Assembly: GCF_937893305.1 (NCBI RefSeq)
Contig: NZ_CALBGN010000015.1
Location: 186,001 to 250,000 of the forward strand
Length of the DNA stretch: 64,000 nt
Direction: 5' to 3'
From: an uncultured Helicobacter sp.
Lineage (GTDB): Bacteria > Campylobacterota > Campylobacteria > Campylobacterales > Helicobacteraceae
The notes beneath the pieces are model-generated. The model saw only the letters and a program-made list of their open reading frames with translations, was not told where the DNA came from and ran no database searches. This document shows positions 35,411 to 43,593 of the stretch, piece after piece. Position numbers and translations under genes: made by a program. Each line of letters starts with the position of its first letter. The first letter of the stretch is position 1.

Positions 35411-36046
35411 CTAACCCTTAAGTGCTGCATTTAATTGCTGCTTTTTTTTGCGCAAAACAAGCAATAAAAGCACAACAAAAATATTATTTGTGCTTTCATA
35501 TCGATGCTCCCAATATAAAGCTTTCTCAAAAAGCTGTGTCTCTTTGCTAGAAAAAGTTAAGCCATATTTAATGGAATCCAAATACAAACTTTGTATTTCT
35601 TCTTTTAAAAGCGGATTATTAAACTCTTTTTCTCTCTCCTTTAAAAACTGATATACACTTTCTAAATTTAGCGTTTTAAGAGAGATTGGAAAATGTGGTA
35701 AGCGTTTTTGTGTTGTGTTATTAATTATAGGGAGTCTTGAACGGATAGTTGGCAAGAGCAACGCTTTCATCTTTGCATAAATAATAAAAATCGTGCCACT
35801 TGGTGGCTCTTCAAGAACCTTTAAAAGTGCATTTTGTGCATAAGCATTATAACTAGAAGCGGCAATTAAAATCTGTTTTGTCCCATCACTTGCAAGATAA
35901 CTTTCATCAATAATTGCGCGCGCCCTATCAATCTCTAATTCATCAGAACAAAATAAACGCGTATTTTGTGGATCTTGCGTATTAAAATATGCAGTTGCAC
36001 TTTCTATAGGGTCATTTACTAATTCAATATGCCCAATTTTTATCAT
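35411..36046 (-). CDS. holB: DNA polymerase III delta-prime subunit, short form
   Basis: A 211-residue clamp-loader subunit resembling the AAA+ part of delta prime. Segments ILIAASSYNAYAQNALLKVLEEPP near 59-82 and IIYAKMKALLLPTIRSRLP near 88-106 (the SRC/sensor 1 region) match the family. It lacks the zinc module and much of the collar domain of the longer E. coli protein, the short form used by this phylum. It is followed by folP and preceded by hobA, another replication gene. Confidence 0.85.
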   Translation of the reverse strand: MIKIGHIELVNDPIESATAYFNTQDPQNTRLFCSDELEIDRARAIIDESYLASDGTKQILIAASSYNAYAQNALLKVLEEPPSGTIFIIYAKMKALLLPTIRSRLPIINNTTQKRLPHFPISLKTLNLESVYQFLKEREKEFNNPLLKEEIQSLYLDSIKYGLTFSSKETQLFEKALYWEHRYESTNNIFVVLLLLVLRKKKQQLNAALKG

Positions 36047-36054
36047 TTCTACAC

Positions 36055-36603
36055 CTAATCTAACCGCACATTGCCAAACATTACCGCTTCAAGTGCTAAG
36101 TTAAAAATTCTATACATTTGCATAAGTTTAATATCCACTAACGCATCTGTGGATTGCAAGGTAAAACTATTTTGCAAGTTTGTATCAAACATCCACAAAA
36201 AACCATCTTCTTGACTTAATGCAAGTTTCGCTCGCAAAGCATCATTGCGTCCTACATACCAAAAAAAATATTTTTGTGAAAAAATATTACTCAAATAATC
36301 GTGGATTAATGCCACCTCCATTTCATCTTTATGCGAGATTTTATCAATTCTTGGAAATAGCGCATTAATAGAAATAATCGGCACATAAGGACGATTGCTA
36401 GAGCGGTTAATTACTTGAACCACATAGTGCATAAACCATTCTCTTTCATAATCTGTTACAAGGATTAAGCTATCTCCACTAAAAATTCTTTGCAATGCAC
36501 GCTTTAAAAGCGGAATCCATTCAAACTTTCTCTCTTCAAGCCAAGTAGGATGACTTGCATCTTGGCGCAAAGATTGCAAAACCCAACTAGATAAATCTTG
36601 CAT
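36055..36603 (-). CDS. hobA: Replication initiation regulator HobA (DnaA-binding)
   Basis: A 182-residue protein with the SIS-like fold of HobA, which in H. pylori binds DnaA domain I and organises the initiation complex at oriC. Recognisable segments are LKRALQRIFSGDSLILVTD near 33-51, NRPYVPIISINALFPRID near 70-87 and FLWMFDTNLQNSF near 134-146. It is largely restricted to Campylobacterota, a strong taxonomic marker for the window. ATG 36603 shares one base with the lysC stop. Confidence 0.88.
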   Translation of the reverse strand: MQDLSSWVLQSLRQDASHPTWLEERKFEWIPLLKRALQRIFSGDSLILVTDYEREWFMHYVVQVINRSSNRPYVPIISINALFPRIDKISHKDEMEVALIHDYLSNIFSQKYFFWYVGRNDALRAKLALSQEDGFLWMFDTNLQNSFTLQSTDALVDIKLMQMYRIFNLALEAVMFGNVRLD

Positions 36604-37808
36604 TATTTCTCAAGTGCATACACGCTGTGTAGCGTGCGGATTGCAAGCTCTGAATATTTAAGTGCAATAATCATTGAGATTTTAATCTCACTTGTGCTAA
36701 TCATCATAATATTAATATTATCTTCTGCTAATGCTTGAAATGCCTTTGCAGCGACACCACTATGAGACTTCATTCCCACACCCACAATAGAAACCTTAGC
36801 AATATCAGAATCATAATCAATACTTTCAACATTACCTTCAAACGCCTTTAGCACGCGCTTTGTGTTTTCTAATTCTACTTCAGGGATTGTAAAATCTACA
36901 TCTGTTTTACCATCGCGCCCAATTGTTTGAACAATCATATCTACATTAATATTCGCCTCTGATAATGCACCAAAAATCTCTGCTGCAATTCCCGGTCTAT
37001 CTTCTACATTACAAATACTCACTCTTGCCTGATTTTTATCTAATGCGATTCCACTTACAATTGGATGTTCCATAATTTCTTCTTCCTTTGTGATTAATGT
37101 TCCTTCATTGTGATTAAAACTATTTCTTGTAACCAAATTTACATTGAGCTTCTTTGCCATTTCAACAGAACGATTCAATAAGACTTTCGCCCCCATTGAA
37201 GCAAGCTCTAACATCTCATCATAGCTAATTTTATTGATCTTTTTTGCCTTGGGTTCAATTCTAGGATCTGTAGTATAAACACCATCAACATCTGTATAAA
37301 TTTCACACAAATCCGCCTGCAATGCTCCAGCTAATGCAACCGCAGAAAGATCACTTCCGCCACGCCCTAGCGTTGTAACATCTCCATTGCGTGTTACACC
37401 TTGAAATCCAGCAACAACAACAATATAGTCTTTTGCAAGCAAATCATTTAAGCGTGTCGTATCAATAGATTCAATTCTTGCCTTTGTATGCGAAGAATCC
37501 GTAACCATCCCTGCCCCTCTTCCACTAAGAGAAATCGCTTTATACCCTAATTCTTCTAGCGCAATAGCCAAAAGCGCACTAGTTACACGCTCTCCAGCAC
37601 TAAGCACCATATCCACTTCACGCGTATTAGGGAGACGCGAGAAAAACTGCGTATAGCTTAAAAGTTTATCCGTCTCTCCACTCATTGCAGAAACCACAAC
37701 AACAACGCTATTTCCAGCCCTTTTTGCTTCAATAACGCGTTGTGCAACATTTTGGATTCTTTCACAATCCCCAACACTTGTTCCACCATATTTTTGAACA
37801 ATCAACAT
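36603..37808 (-). CDS. lysC: Aspartate kinase
   Basis: A 401-residue enzyme that phosphorylates aspartate, the entry to lysine, threonine, methionine and diaminopimelate synthesis. The N-terminal VQKYGGTSVG (4-13) is the kinase signature, with GRGGSDLSAVALA near 149-161. Two ACT domains fill the C-terminal third (about 265-401), so end-product inhibition is likely. It overlaps nudH and hobA by one base each, giving a tightly packed operon. Confidence 0.96.
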   Translation of the reverse strand: MLIVQKYGGTSVGDCERIQNVAQRVIEAKRAGNSVVVVVSAMSGETDKLLSYTQFFSRLPNTREVDMVLSAGERVTSALLAIALEELGYKAISLSGRGAGMVTDSSHTKARIESIDTTRLNDLLAKDYIVVVAGFQGVTRNGDVTTLGRGGSDLSAVALAGALQADLCEIYTDVDGVYTTDPRIEPKAKKINKISYDEMLELASMGAKVLLNRSVEMAKKLNVNLVTRNSFNHNEGTLITKEEEIMEHPIVSGIALDKNQARVSICNVEDRPGIAAEIFGALSEANINVDMIVQTIGRDGKTDVDFTIPEVELENTKRVLKAFEGNVESIDYDSDIAKVSIVGVGMKSHSGVAAKAFQALAEDNINIMMISTSEIKISMIIALKYSELAIRTLHSVYALEK

Positions 37809-38281
37809 TACAAATAACCCTTTCTTTTAAAATATTCTAAAACCTGCTTATACACAGGACGCTTAAAGTATGTGATATGATTAAACAAATCCTCTACTTC
37901 AACAAATTTATACGCATCAAATTCTGGCTCCTCTGTATTAATATTAATCTCACTTTGTTCTTGCAAACGCACTAAAAAATACTTTTGAATCTGTCCATCA
38001 TAAGGATACATTTTTTTCACAACTTGACTTGGAAAATCATAGCTAATCCATTCTGGATATTCTGCAACAATATCAATCTTATCTGTCCCTATCTCTTCTT
38101 TTAGCTCGCGAAACAAAGCTTCCCTTGGAGTTTCTGATTTATCAATCCCACCTTGTGGAAACTGCCAAGCATTTTTAATATCTGTGCGACTTGCAATAAA
38201 TAACTCACACACTAAAGGATATTTAGAAGAAAGGATAATGGCTGCAACATTTGGGCGATATGTTTTGGTTTCTTTTTTCAC
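37808..38281 (-). CDS. nudH: RNA pyrophosphohydrolase (Nudix)
   Basis: A 157-residue Nudix hydrolase of the RppH type, which removes pyrophosphate from RNA 5' ends or dinucleoside polyphosphates. The Nudix box GGIDKSETPREALFRELKEE begins near residue 44 and ends EEIG. The start is GTG 38281 behind AAGGAATGGCAA. It is the first gene of the nudH-lysC-hobA-holB-folP run. The 123-base gap upstream separates it from the divergent TetR gene. Confidence 0.92.
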   Translation of the reverse strand: MKKETKTYRPNVAAIILSSKYPLVCELFIASRTDIKNAWQFPQGGIDKSETPREALFRELKEEIGTDKIDIVAEYPEWISYDFPSQVVKKMYPYDGQIQKYFLVRLQEQSEININTEEPEFDAYKFVEVEDLFNHITYFKRPVYKQVLEYFKRKGYL

Positions 38282-38404
38282 TTGCCATTCCTTATATAAA
38301 ATATTTTGGTAATGATAAATTAAAAGTTTTTAAATGCAGTTGATATTAAGTTCTTTTTTTATAGAATTGCGCGCAAATTACATTTCGTATCACAAGGGGC
38401 AAGG

Positions 38405-39097
38405 GTGAATAAGGAATCCAAAAACGACTTAATCCCTACAAAAAAGCGTGCCTTAGGCAAAACAAGCAAAATCAAAAACAGAGAAAAAAAAGAAAAAATC
38501 CTAAAAGTTGCTTGGAAGCTTTTTTTGCAATATGGTTATGAAAAAACAAGCTTACAAATGATTGTCAAAGAAGCAGGAGGTTCCTTAGCAACAATTTATA
38601 AGATTTTTAATGACAAAAAAACGCTTTTTTCTGAAACAATTCAAGCAAATGGACAAGATTTTATTGATTCTTTAGATAAAGACTTTACTGAAGTTATGGC
38701 TTCACATTCTAATTTAGAAGAATATTTTTATCGCATTAGCGTTCGCCTTATTCGTCAGCTTTTCAGTAAAGAAAATATTGCCTTTAACCGCCTTATTATT
38801 ATTGAAGGTTATGAGAATCCAGAAATTCTTGAAATCTTTCATCATATTGCAGTAGATCGCACACGCCACTTTTTTCTAAAGGCGCTAGAAGATTACAATA
38901 CAATTCATCATTTAGAAATTGAAGACATTGATGCAAGCTTACGTGTTTTTACAAATCTCATCATTGAACCTTATTTAATGGACGCAATTATGATTCCAAA
39001 CCATTCTTGCCCAAGTGATGATGAAATTCATCGCACTGTAAAACGTGCAATTAAAATTTTTATGCTTTATCTTAAACATTACAAGGAGATTAAATGA
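38405..39097 (+). CDS. TetR-family transcriptional regulator
   Basis: A 230-residue protein with a basic N-terminal tail (1-30) and a TetR helix-turn-helix at about 34-78 (ILKVAWKLFLQYGYEKTSL, then GGSLATIYKIFNDKKTLF). The C-terminal part is helical and would bind an unknown ligand. It starts at GTG 38405. Its stop overlaps gatC as ATGA, so the regulator and the amidotransferase subunit are coupled. In this group TetR proteins commonly repress efflux pumps, but no pump is adjacent, so the target is not evident. Confidence 0.88.
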   Translation: MNKESKNDLIPTKKRALGKTSKIKNREKKEKILKVAWKLFLQYGYEKTSLQMIVKEAGGSLATIYKIFNDKKTLFSETIQANGQDFIDSLDKDFTEVMASHSNLEEYFYRISVRLIRQLFSKENIAFNRLIIIEGYENPEILEIFHHIAVDRTRHFFLKALEDYNTIHHLEIEDIDASLRVFTNLIIEPYLMDAIMIPNHSCPSDDEIHRTVKRAIKIFMLYLKHYKEIK

Positions 39098-39384
39098 CAA
39101 TTAATACAGAACTTTTAAACAAGCTAACAAGACTTGGTGGAATCACACTAGAAGAAGACAAGCTAGAGATGACAAAAAACCACTTAAGTGAAATTGTAAA
39201 TTTCGTGGAAAACATTAACACGTTAGATTTAGAAGATATTCCTGCTTCTTTTAATCCGCTAGATTCCAAACTTCCTATGCGCGAAGATCTTGTAGAATCT
39301 AAACCGCAAATCGCAAAAAGCGTGCTAGAACATGCACCAAGTGTTGAAGAGAATTTCTTTATTGTTCCAAAGATTATTGAATAA
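39094..39384 (+). CDS. gatC: Asp/Glu-tRNA amidotransferase subunit C
   Basis: A 96-residue subunit that stabilises the GatCAB complex making Gln-tRNA and Asn-tRNA by transamidation. The N-terminal LNKLTRLGGITLEEDKLEM helix and LDLEDIPASFNPL and MREDLVESKPQIAKSVLEHA segments are typical. The C-terminal region ends ENFFIVPKIIE. AAGGAGATTAA precedes ATG 39094. GatA and GatB are not in this window. Confidence 0.93.
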   Translation: MTINTELLNKLTRLGGITLEEDKLEMTKNHLSEIVNFVENINTLDLEDIPASFNPLDSKLPMREDLVESKPQIAKSVLEHAPSVEENFFIVPKIIE

Positions 39385-39440
39385 GTTTTACAATTTTTTT
39401 ATAAAGTTGAACCCAATCTGAATTTCAATATAGAAGAAGC

Positions 39441-39465
39441 AAAAGATTCCACAGTGGAATCTTTT
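39441..39465. terminator. Bidirectional terminator between gatC and rplQ
   Basis: AAAAGATTCCAC-A-GTGGAATCTTTT is a perfect 12-base inverted repeat with runs of A and T at its ends, in the 85-base gap between two convergent genes. It would form a hairpin with a T run in either direction, ending both the gatC transcript and the ribosomal cluster. Confidence 0.8.
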
Positions 39466-39469
39466 AAAG

Positions 39470-39820
39470 TTAAACAAGCTCAATAATTGCCATTTGAGCA
39501 GCATCACCTACACGCAATCTTGTTTTGATAATTCGTGTGTAACCACCATTTCTGCTTGTATACTTTGGAGCAATCTCTGTTACAAGTTTTTTAACAGATT
39601 CTTTATGTTGCAAATGAGAGAAAACTAAGCGATGAGCCATAGAATCTCCCACTCTTGCTTTTGTAATTAATTTTTCAAAATAGCTTTGCAACTCTTTTGC
39701 TTTTTGTAAAGTTGTTTCAATCTTCCCACTAGCAATCAAAGCCAAAGAGAGATTTTTCAATAAAGCTTTTCTATGGGAACTTGTGCGTCCTAGCTTTCTA
39801 TATCCGTGTCCGTGTCTCAT
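39470..39820 (-). CDS. rplQ: 50S ribosomal protein L17
   Basis: A 116-residue protein of the large subunit, last gene of the 28-gene ribosomal cluster. It begins MRHGHGYRKLGRTSSHRKAL, the L17 signature, and ends KTRLRVGDAAQMAIIELV. Its stop lies five bases from the hairpin at 39441-39465. Confidence 0.97.
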   Translation of the reverse strand: MRHGHGYRKLGRTSSHRKALLKNLSLALIASGKIETTLQKAKELQSYFEKLITKARVGDSMAHRLVFSHLQHKESVKKLVTEIAPKYTSRNGGYTRIIKTRLRVGDAAQMAIIELV

Positions 39821-39831
39821 TTTTTTATCCT

Positions 39832-40821
39832 TTAGTTAGAAAATTTTTTCTTAAGGAGAGTGGCTAAATCTTCTGCAATTGCTTTACCAATAGGATAACC
39901 CAACTCTTCTAGTTTTGCTGTGATTTCATCTAGTGATTTTTTCCCTAGATTTTTAATATTTTTAATTTGATCTTCACTTAATAGAACAAGTTCACCCAAA
40001 TATTTAATGCCAGATCGATCTAAACAATTAAAGCATCTTGCACTAAAGTTCAAGCTATCAATGCTTTGAGAAAGTGCTTTAATTTCAGGGCAATCATCTT
40101 CCCCTAAACCAAGATCTGGAACTTCAATATTTAATTCAGAATTAAAAATAGCCATTTGCTTATGCATTACACTTAAAGCATTTTTAAATGCAGTTAAAGG
40201 CTCAATTTGTCCATCTGTTTGGATATTAAACACTACTTTTTCATAGTTTGGATCATCTTCTACGAGCACATTTTCTGTTTCATAAGTTACATTTGTAACA
40301 GGCGTAAAATACGCATCTAATGGCATATATCCATCTGCAATAACACTTCTAATATCTTCACTTGGAACATAGCCGATTCCCTTACGCACAATAATTGAGA
40401 AGTTTAATACCGCATCTTCATTAATGGTTGCTAAATGAATATTAGGAGTTACAACATCAACTAAATCATTTGCCAAATCCTCTCCTGTAATTACTTTTGG
40501 ACCTGTAAATTTATAATCAATGCTAACACTCTCGCTATCATCTCTAACCTTAAAGCGAATTGTTTTAAGATTAACAATGAAATGCGAGACATCTTCAACA
40601 ACGCCACGCACAGAATCAAACTCGTGCGCCACTCCTTCAATTTTCAATGCAACAGGAGCAAATCCCACTGAACTTCCAAGCAACAAACGGCGTAAAGGAT
40701 GCGCTAGAGTGATTGCATACCCTGCTTCAAAAGGATATGCAGTAATCTCTATTTTATTAACACCTACTTCTTTAACTTCAATCTTAGTTGGAATATGTGG
40801 AGAAGTTTTAATACTTTTCAT
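39832..40821 (-). CDS. rpoA: RNA polymerase alpha subunit
   Basis: A 329-residue subunit that seeds polymerase assembly and contacts promoter DNA and activators. The N-terminal dimerisation domain (about 10-230) contains HPLRRLLLGSSVGFAP near 40-55. The C-terminal domain (about 250-329) contains LNFSARCFNCLDRSGIKY and LKNLGKKSLDEI-type helices (IKNLGKKSLDEITAKLEELG), the DNA- and activator-binding surface. It lies between rpsD and rplQ in the alpha operon. Confidence 0.97.
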   Translation of the reverse strand: MKSIKTSPHIPTKIEVKEVGVNKIEITAYPFEAGYAITLAHPLRRLLLGSSVGFAPVALKIEGVAHEFDSVRGVVEDVSHFIVNLKTIRFKVRDDSESVSIDYKFTGPKVITGEDLANDLVDVVTPNIHLATINEDAVLNFSIIVRKGIGYVPSEDIRSVIADGYMPLDAYFTPVTNVTYETENVLVEDDPNYEKVVFNIQTDGQIEPLTAFKNALSVMHKQMAIFNSELNIEVPDLGLGEDDCPEIKALSQSIDSLNFSARCFNCLDRSGIKYLGELVLLSEDQIKNIKNLGKKSLDEITAKLEELGYPIGKAIAEDLATLLKKKFSN

Positions 40822-40840
40822 ACTAATCCTTTCCTACAAA

Positions 40841-41467
40841 TTATTTAGAATACAACTCAACAATGAGCCTTTCTTCAATTGGAATAGCCACTTCTTCACG
40901 CTCTGGAAGGCGTGTAAAGATTCCAAAAACTTTATCTTGATCAACATCAACCCAAGGTACAATCCCTGTTTGTTTTGTTAGCTCAATTGCTCTTTGCACT
41001 TGTGGATTTTTCTTGGTTTTTTCACAAATTTCAACTTTTTGTCCAACTCCAACTAAAGCTGAAGGAATATCAAGCTTTTTGCCATCCACTAAAATATGAC
41101 CATGCACAACAAGCTGTCTAGCAAATCTTCTCGTTGTTGCAAATCCCATTCTATATACAACATTGTCCAATCGTCTTTCTATTAATTTTACTAGGTTTTC
41201 TCCAGCATTTCCATCTAATCTATTTGCTTCCACAAAGATCGCTCGGAATTGTTTTTCAGAAACACCATACATCATTCTTGCTTTTTGTTTTTCACGCAAT
41301 TGAATTCCGTATTCTGAAATCTTTCCACGTCTTTGTCCGTGTTGTCCTGGACCATAAGGACGCTTATCTAGAGCACTTTTACCTGCTAATCTGCGCTCCC
41401 CTTTTAATGCAAGGCTAACACCAAATCTTCTTTCAATCTTTTCAACAGGACCTCTATATCTTGCCAT
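40841..41467 (-). CDS. rpsD: 30S ribosomal protein S4
   Basis: A 208-residue primary 16S rRNA-binding protein. The N-terminal MARYRGPVEKIERRFGVSL and KRPYGPGQHGQ segments and the S4 RNA-binding motif (RLDNVVYRMGFATTRRFARQ, about 97-116) are clear. S4 represses its own operon in some bacteria. No zinc-binding cysteines are present at the N-terminus. Confidence 0.97.
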   Translation of the reverse strand: MARYRGPVEKIERRFGVSLALKGERRLAGKSALDKRPYGPGQHGQRRGKISEYGIQLREKQKARMMYGVSEKQFRAIFVEANRLDGNAGENLVKLIERRLDNVVYRMGFATTRRFARQLVVHGHILVDGKKLDIPSALVGVGQKVEICEKTKKNPQVQRAIELTKQTGIVPWVDVDQDKVFGIFTRLPEREEVAIPIEERLIVELYSK

Positions 41468-41476
41468 TATCTCTCC

Positions 41477-41869
41477 TTACACTCTTCTTCTTTTTGGCGC
41501 ACGGCAACCATTATGTGGCAATGGTGTTACATCTTTAAACCACAAAACCTTGATTCCCTCAATACTTCCTAAGCTTTTCACTGCAGTTTCACGACCGCTT
41601 CCTGGACCTTGAATTTTTACTCCAAGCTCTTTAATTCCGTGTTCTTTTGCCTTAGAAACTGCATCTTCAACCGCTTGTTGCGCCGCATAAGGAGTTGATT
41701 TCTTGCTTCCTTTAAACCCTAATGCACCTGCTGTACTCCAGCAAATCACATTGCCCATTTCATCAGTGATGGTTACGCTTGTATTGTTAAAAGCAGCAGA
41801 GATATGAATAATACCTCTTGCAATATTCTTTTTAACTACTCTTTTTTTATTTACATTTCTTTTAGCCAT
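41477..41869 (-). CDS. rpsK: 30S ribosomal protein S11
   Basis: A 130-residue platform protein of the small subunit. The segments IARGIIHISAAFNNTSVTITD, STAGALGFKGSKKSTPYAAQ and the C-terminal PLPHNGCRAPKRRRV are diagnostic. It lies between rpsM and rpsD with about ten bases on each side and AGGAG-type sites. Confidence 0.97.
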   Translation of the reverse strand: MAKRNVNKKRVVKKNIARGIIHISAAFNNTSVTITDEMGNVICWSTAGALGFKGSKKSTPYAAQQAVEDAVSKAKEHGIKELGVKIQGPGSGRETAVKSLGSIEGIKVLWFKDVTPLPHNGCRAPKRRRV

Positions 41870-41878
41870 TATTTACTC

Positions 41879-42247
41879 CTATTTTGATGCACTACCAACT
41901 GTTTTTCTCTTACCTTTTCGTGTTCTTGCATTATTTTTTGTTGTCTGACCACGAACAGGAAGTCCTTTACGATGTCTTAAACCGCGATAGTTCCCCAAGT
42001 CCATAAGAGCTTTAATGTCCATTGTAACTTTTTTGCGCAAATCACCCTCTACGATATGATGAGCTTGAATTTCTTTTGCAATTGAAGAAACTTCATCCTC
42101 ACTAAGGTCTTGAACCCTTTTGTCATAAGAGATACTTACTGCATTTAAAATATCTCTTGAAGTCTTTAAACCTACACCATAAATGTAAGTCAAAGCATAT
42201 TCAATTCTCTTTTTTTTGGGTAAATCAACACCAGCAATTCTCGCCAT
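41879..42247 (-). CDS. rpsM: 30S ribosomal protein S13
   Basis: A 122-residue head protein that contacts the P-site tRNA and the large subunit. It starts MARIAGVDLPKKKRIEYALT and ends with the basic GQTTKNNARTRKGKRKTV tail. It is 11 bases downstream of rpmJ. Confidence 0.97.
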   Translation of the reverse strand: MARIAGVDLPKKKRIEYALTYIYGVGLKTSRDILNAVSISYDKRVQDLSEDEVSSIAKEIQAHHIVEGDLRKKVTMDIKALMDLGNYRGLRHRKGLPVRGQTTKNNARTRKGKRKTVGSASK

Positions 42248-42258
42248 TATTTTTCCTT

Positions 42259-42372
42259 TTAACCTTGTCTTTGTTTATGTTTTGGATTCTCGCAAATTAC
42301 TCGAATCACGCCTTTTCTTTTGATAACCTTGCATTTGTCACACATTTTTTTGACAGAAGGTCTAACTTTCAT
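42259..42372 (-). CDS. rpmJ: 50S ribosomal protein L36
   Basis: A 37-residue protein beginning MKVRPSVKKMCDKCKVI and ending NPKHKQRQG. The zinc ligands C11, C14, C27 and H32 are present, so this is the zinc-containing form. It opens the rpmJ-rpsM-rpsK-rpsD-rpoA-rplQ group and lies 227 bases downstream of infA, the largest gap in the ribosomal cluster. Confidence 0.95.
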   Translation of the reverse strand: MKVRPSVKKMCDKCKVIKRKGVIRVICENPKHKQRQG

Positions 42373-42390
42373 AGCTTACTCCTACTTTTA

Positions 42391-42403
42391 AAGGCTACGC
42401 CTT
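42391..42403 (-). promoter_or_regulatory. Small hairpin just upstream of rpmJ
   Basis: AAGGC-TAC-GCCTT is a perfect five-base stem with a three-base loop, about 18 bases before the rpmJ start and next to its AGGAG site. It could shape translation initiation of rpmJ. Too short to be an obvious terminator, and no T run follows. Confidence 0.35.
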
Positions 42404-42420
42404 ATAAAATACTACGTTTA

Positions 42421-42435
42421 TAGGGAGATTCCCTA
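42421..42435 (-). promoter_or_regulatory. Second hairpin in the rpmJ leader
   Basis: TAGGGA-GAT-TCCCTA is a perfect six-base stem with a three-base loop in the 227-base infA-rpmJ gap, about 140 bases downstream of the -10 element at 42575-42580. It lies in the presumed leader of the alpha-operon transcript. Function unknown; leader control by a ribosomal protein such as S4 is one possibility. Confidence 0.35.
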
Positions 42436-42574
42436 CACATCACTCTTGGAATGCTCTAAATCAAATTTATTACTTCCTAAATAGGCATTGAGTTTATAGT
42501 CCTCAAAGGCACTTCCAAATACCTAAACGACTATGCAAATATGCAAAACAAGAAATTTTTGCAATGAAGCGCGG

Positions 42575-42580
42575 ATTATA
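42575..42580 (-). promoter_or_regulatory. Internal -10 promoter element before rpmJ
   Basis: TATAAT on the minus strand, in AAGTATAATCCGCGC, 20 bases after the infA stop. The GC-rich start after the -10 resembles that of stable-RNA and ribosomal promoters in this group. A leader of about 195 bases would precede rpmJ. No good -35 hexamer is seen. It suggests the alpha operon can be transcribed separately from the spc operon. Confidence 0.5.
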
Positions 42581-42599
42581 CTTAAAGAGTTATTAAAAA

Positions 42600-42818
42600 C
42601 TACTTATACCTAAAAGTAATCCTGCCTTTATCCAAACTATAAGGAGTAAGTTCAATTTTTACCTTATCCCCTTGCAAAATCTTAATATAATGCATACGCA
42701 TACGCCCTGCAATATGACATAAAATAATATGCCCATTTTCAAGCTCTACACGAAAAGTTGCATTAGGCAATGCCTCTTTTACGATTCCATCTACTTCAAT
42801 TACATCATCTTTTGCCAC
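42600..42818 (-). CDS. infA: Translation initiation factor IF-1
   Basis: A 72-residue OB-fold protein that binds the 30S A site during initiation. It shows the IF-1 pattern DVIEVDGIVKEALPNATFRV, then GRMRMHYIKILQGDKVKIEL and SLDKGRITFRYK at the end. It follows map by 16 bases. Confidence 0.97.
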   Translation of the reverse strand: MAKDDVIEVDGIVKEALPNATFRVELENGHIILCHIAGRMRMHYIKILQGDKVKIELTPYSLDKGRITFRYK

Positions 42819-42834
42819 TGTATTCCTTTATTAT

Positions 42835-43593
42835 TCACTCTGCGGATAAAATTTCCGCTTTTCCATTAATAATTGCAACTGTATGTTCATAATGGCTACC
42901 CCTTAAACCATCCACTGAAACAACACTCCAATCATCCTCTAAAATCCTTGGTTCTCCATCTTTTTGGCAAATCATAGGTTCAATGCAAAACACCATTCCC
43001 TCTTTGATTTTGTCGCCTTGCTTGGCTTTCTTTCCTTCTAAATAATTTGGTATCTCTGGTTCTTCGTGCGGTTTTCTACCAATTCCGTGCCCACAAAAAC
43101 CACGCAAGGGGACATATCCATACTCCAAAATAAACTGTTCCAACAAAGCACTCAACTCTTTAAAGTGCATTCCTGCTTTAATTTGAGAAATTGCAAAATA
43201 CAAAGCATCTTTAGAACAAGCAATCAAACGCTCATCTGCTTGTGAAATTTTACCTACACCACAAGTGATCGCACCATCACCATACCATCCATCAAGTTGC
43301 GTTCCAATATCAAGCCCCACAATATCGCCAACTTGCAACTTATAATCTGTGGGGATTCCATGAATAATTACTTCATTAACAGAAGTACAAACAGATCCTG
43401 TAAATCCATACAAACCCTTAAAAGATGGAATCGCACCGCAAGAATGAATCATATCTTCGCAGATTTGATCCAATTCTTTTAGTGTAACCCCTGGCTTTAC
43501 GTGCGCCTTAAGATGATTGAGAGTTTTTCCAACAATTCTATTTGCAGCTCTAAGTGCTTTAATTTCATTGGGCTTTCTAAGTGCTATTGCCAT
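42835..43593 (-). CDS. map: Type I methionine aminopeptidase
   Basis: A 252-residue metallopeptidase that removes the initiator methionine. The catalytic His is in GFCGHGIGRKPHEEP, and the metal ligands DIGTQLDGWYGDGA and the ERFVLLIE-like end FCIEPM are present. It has no N-terminal extension. It overlaps secY by one base and sits between secY and infA, a common arrangement. Confidence 0.96.
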   Translation of the reverse strand: MAIALRKPNEIKALRAANRIVGKTLNHLKAHVKPGVTLKELDQICEDMIHSCGAIPSFKGLYGFTGSVCTSVNEVIIHGIPTDYKLQVGDIVGLDIGTQLDGWYGDGAITCGVGKISQADERLIACSKDALYFAISQIKAGMHFKELSALLEQFILEYGYVPLRGFCGHGIGRKPHEEPEIPNYLEGKKAKQGDKIKEGMVFCIEPMICQKDGEPRILEDDWSVVSVDGLRGSHYEHTVAIINGKAEILSAE

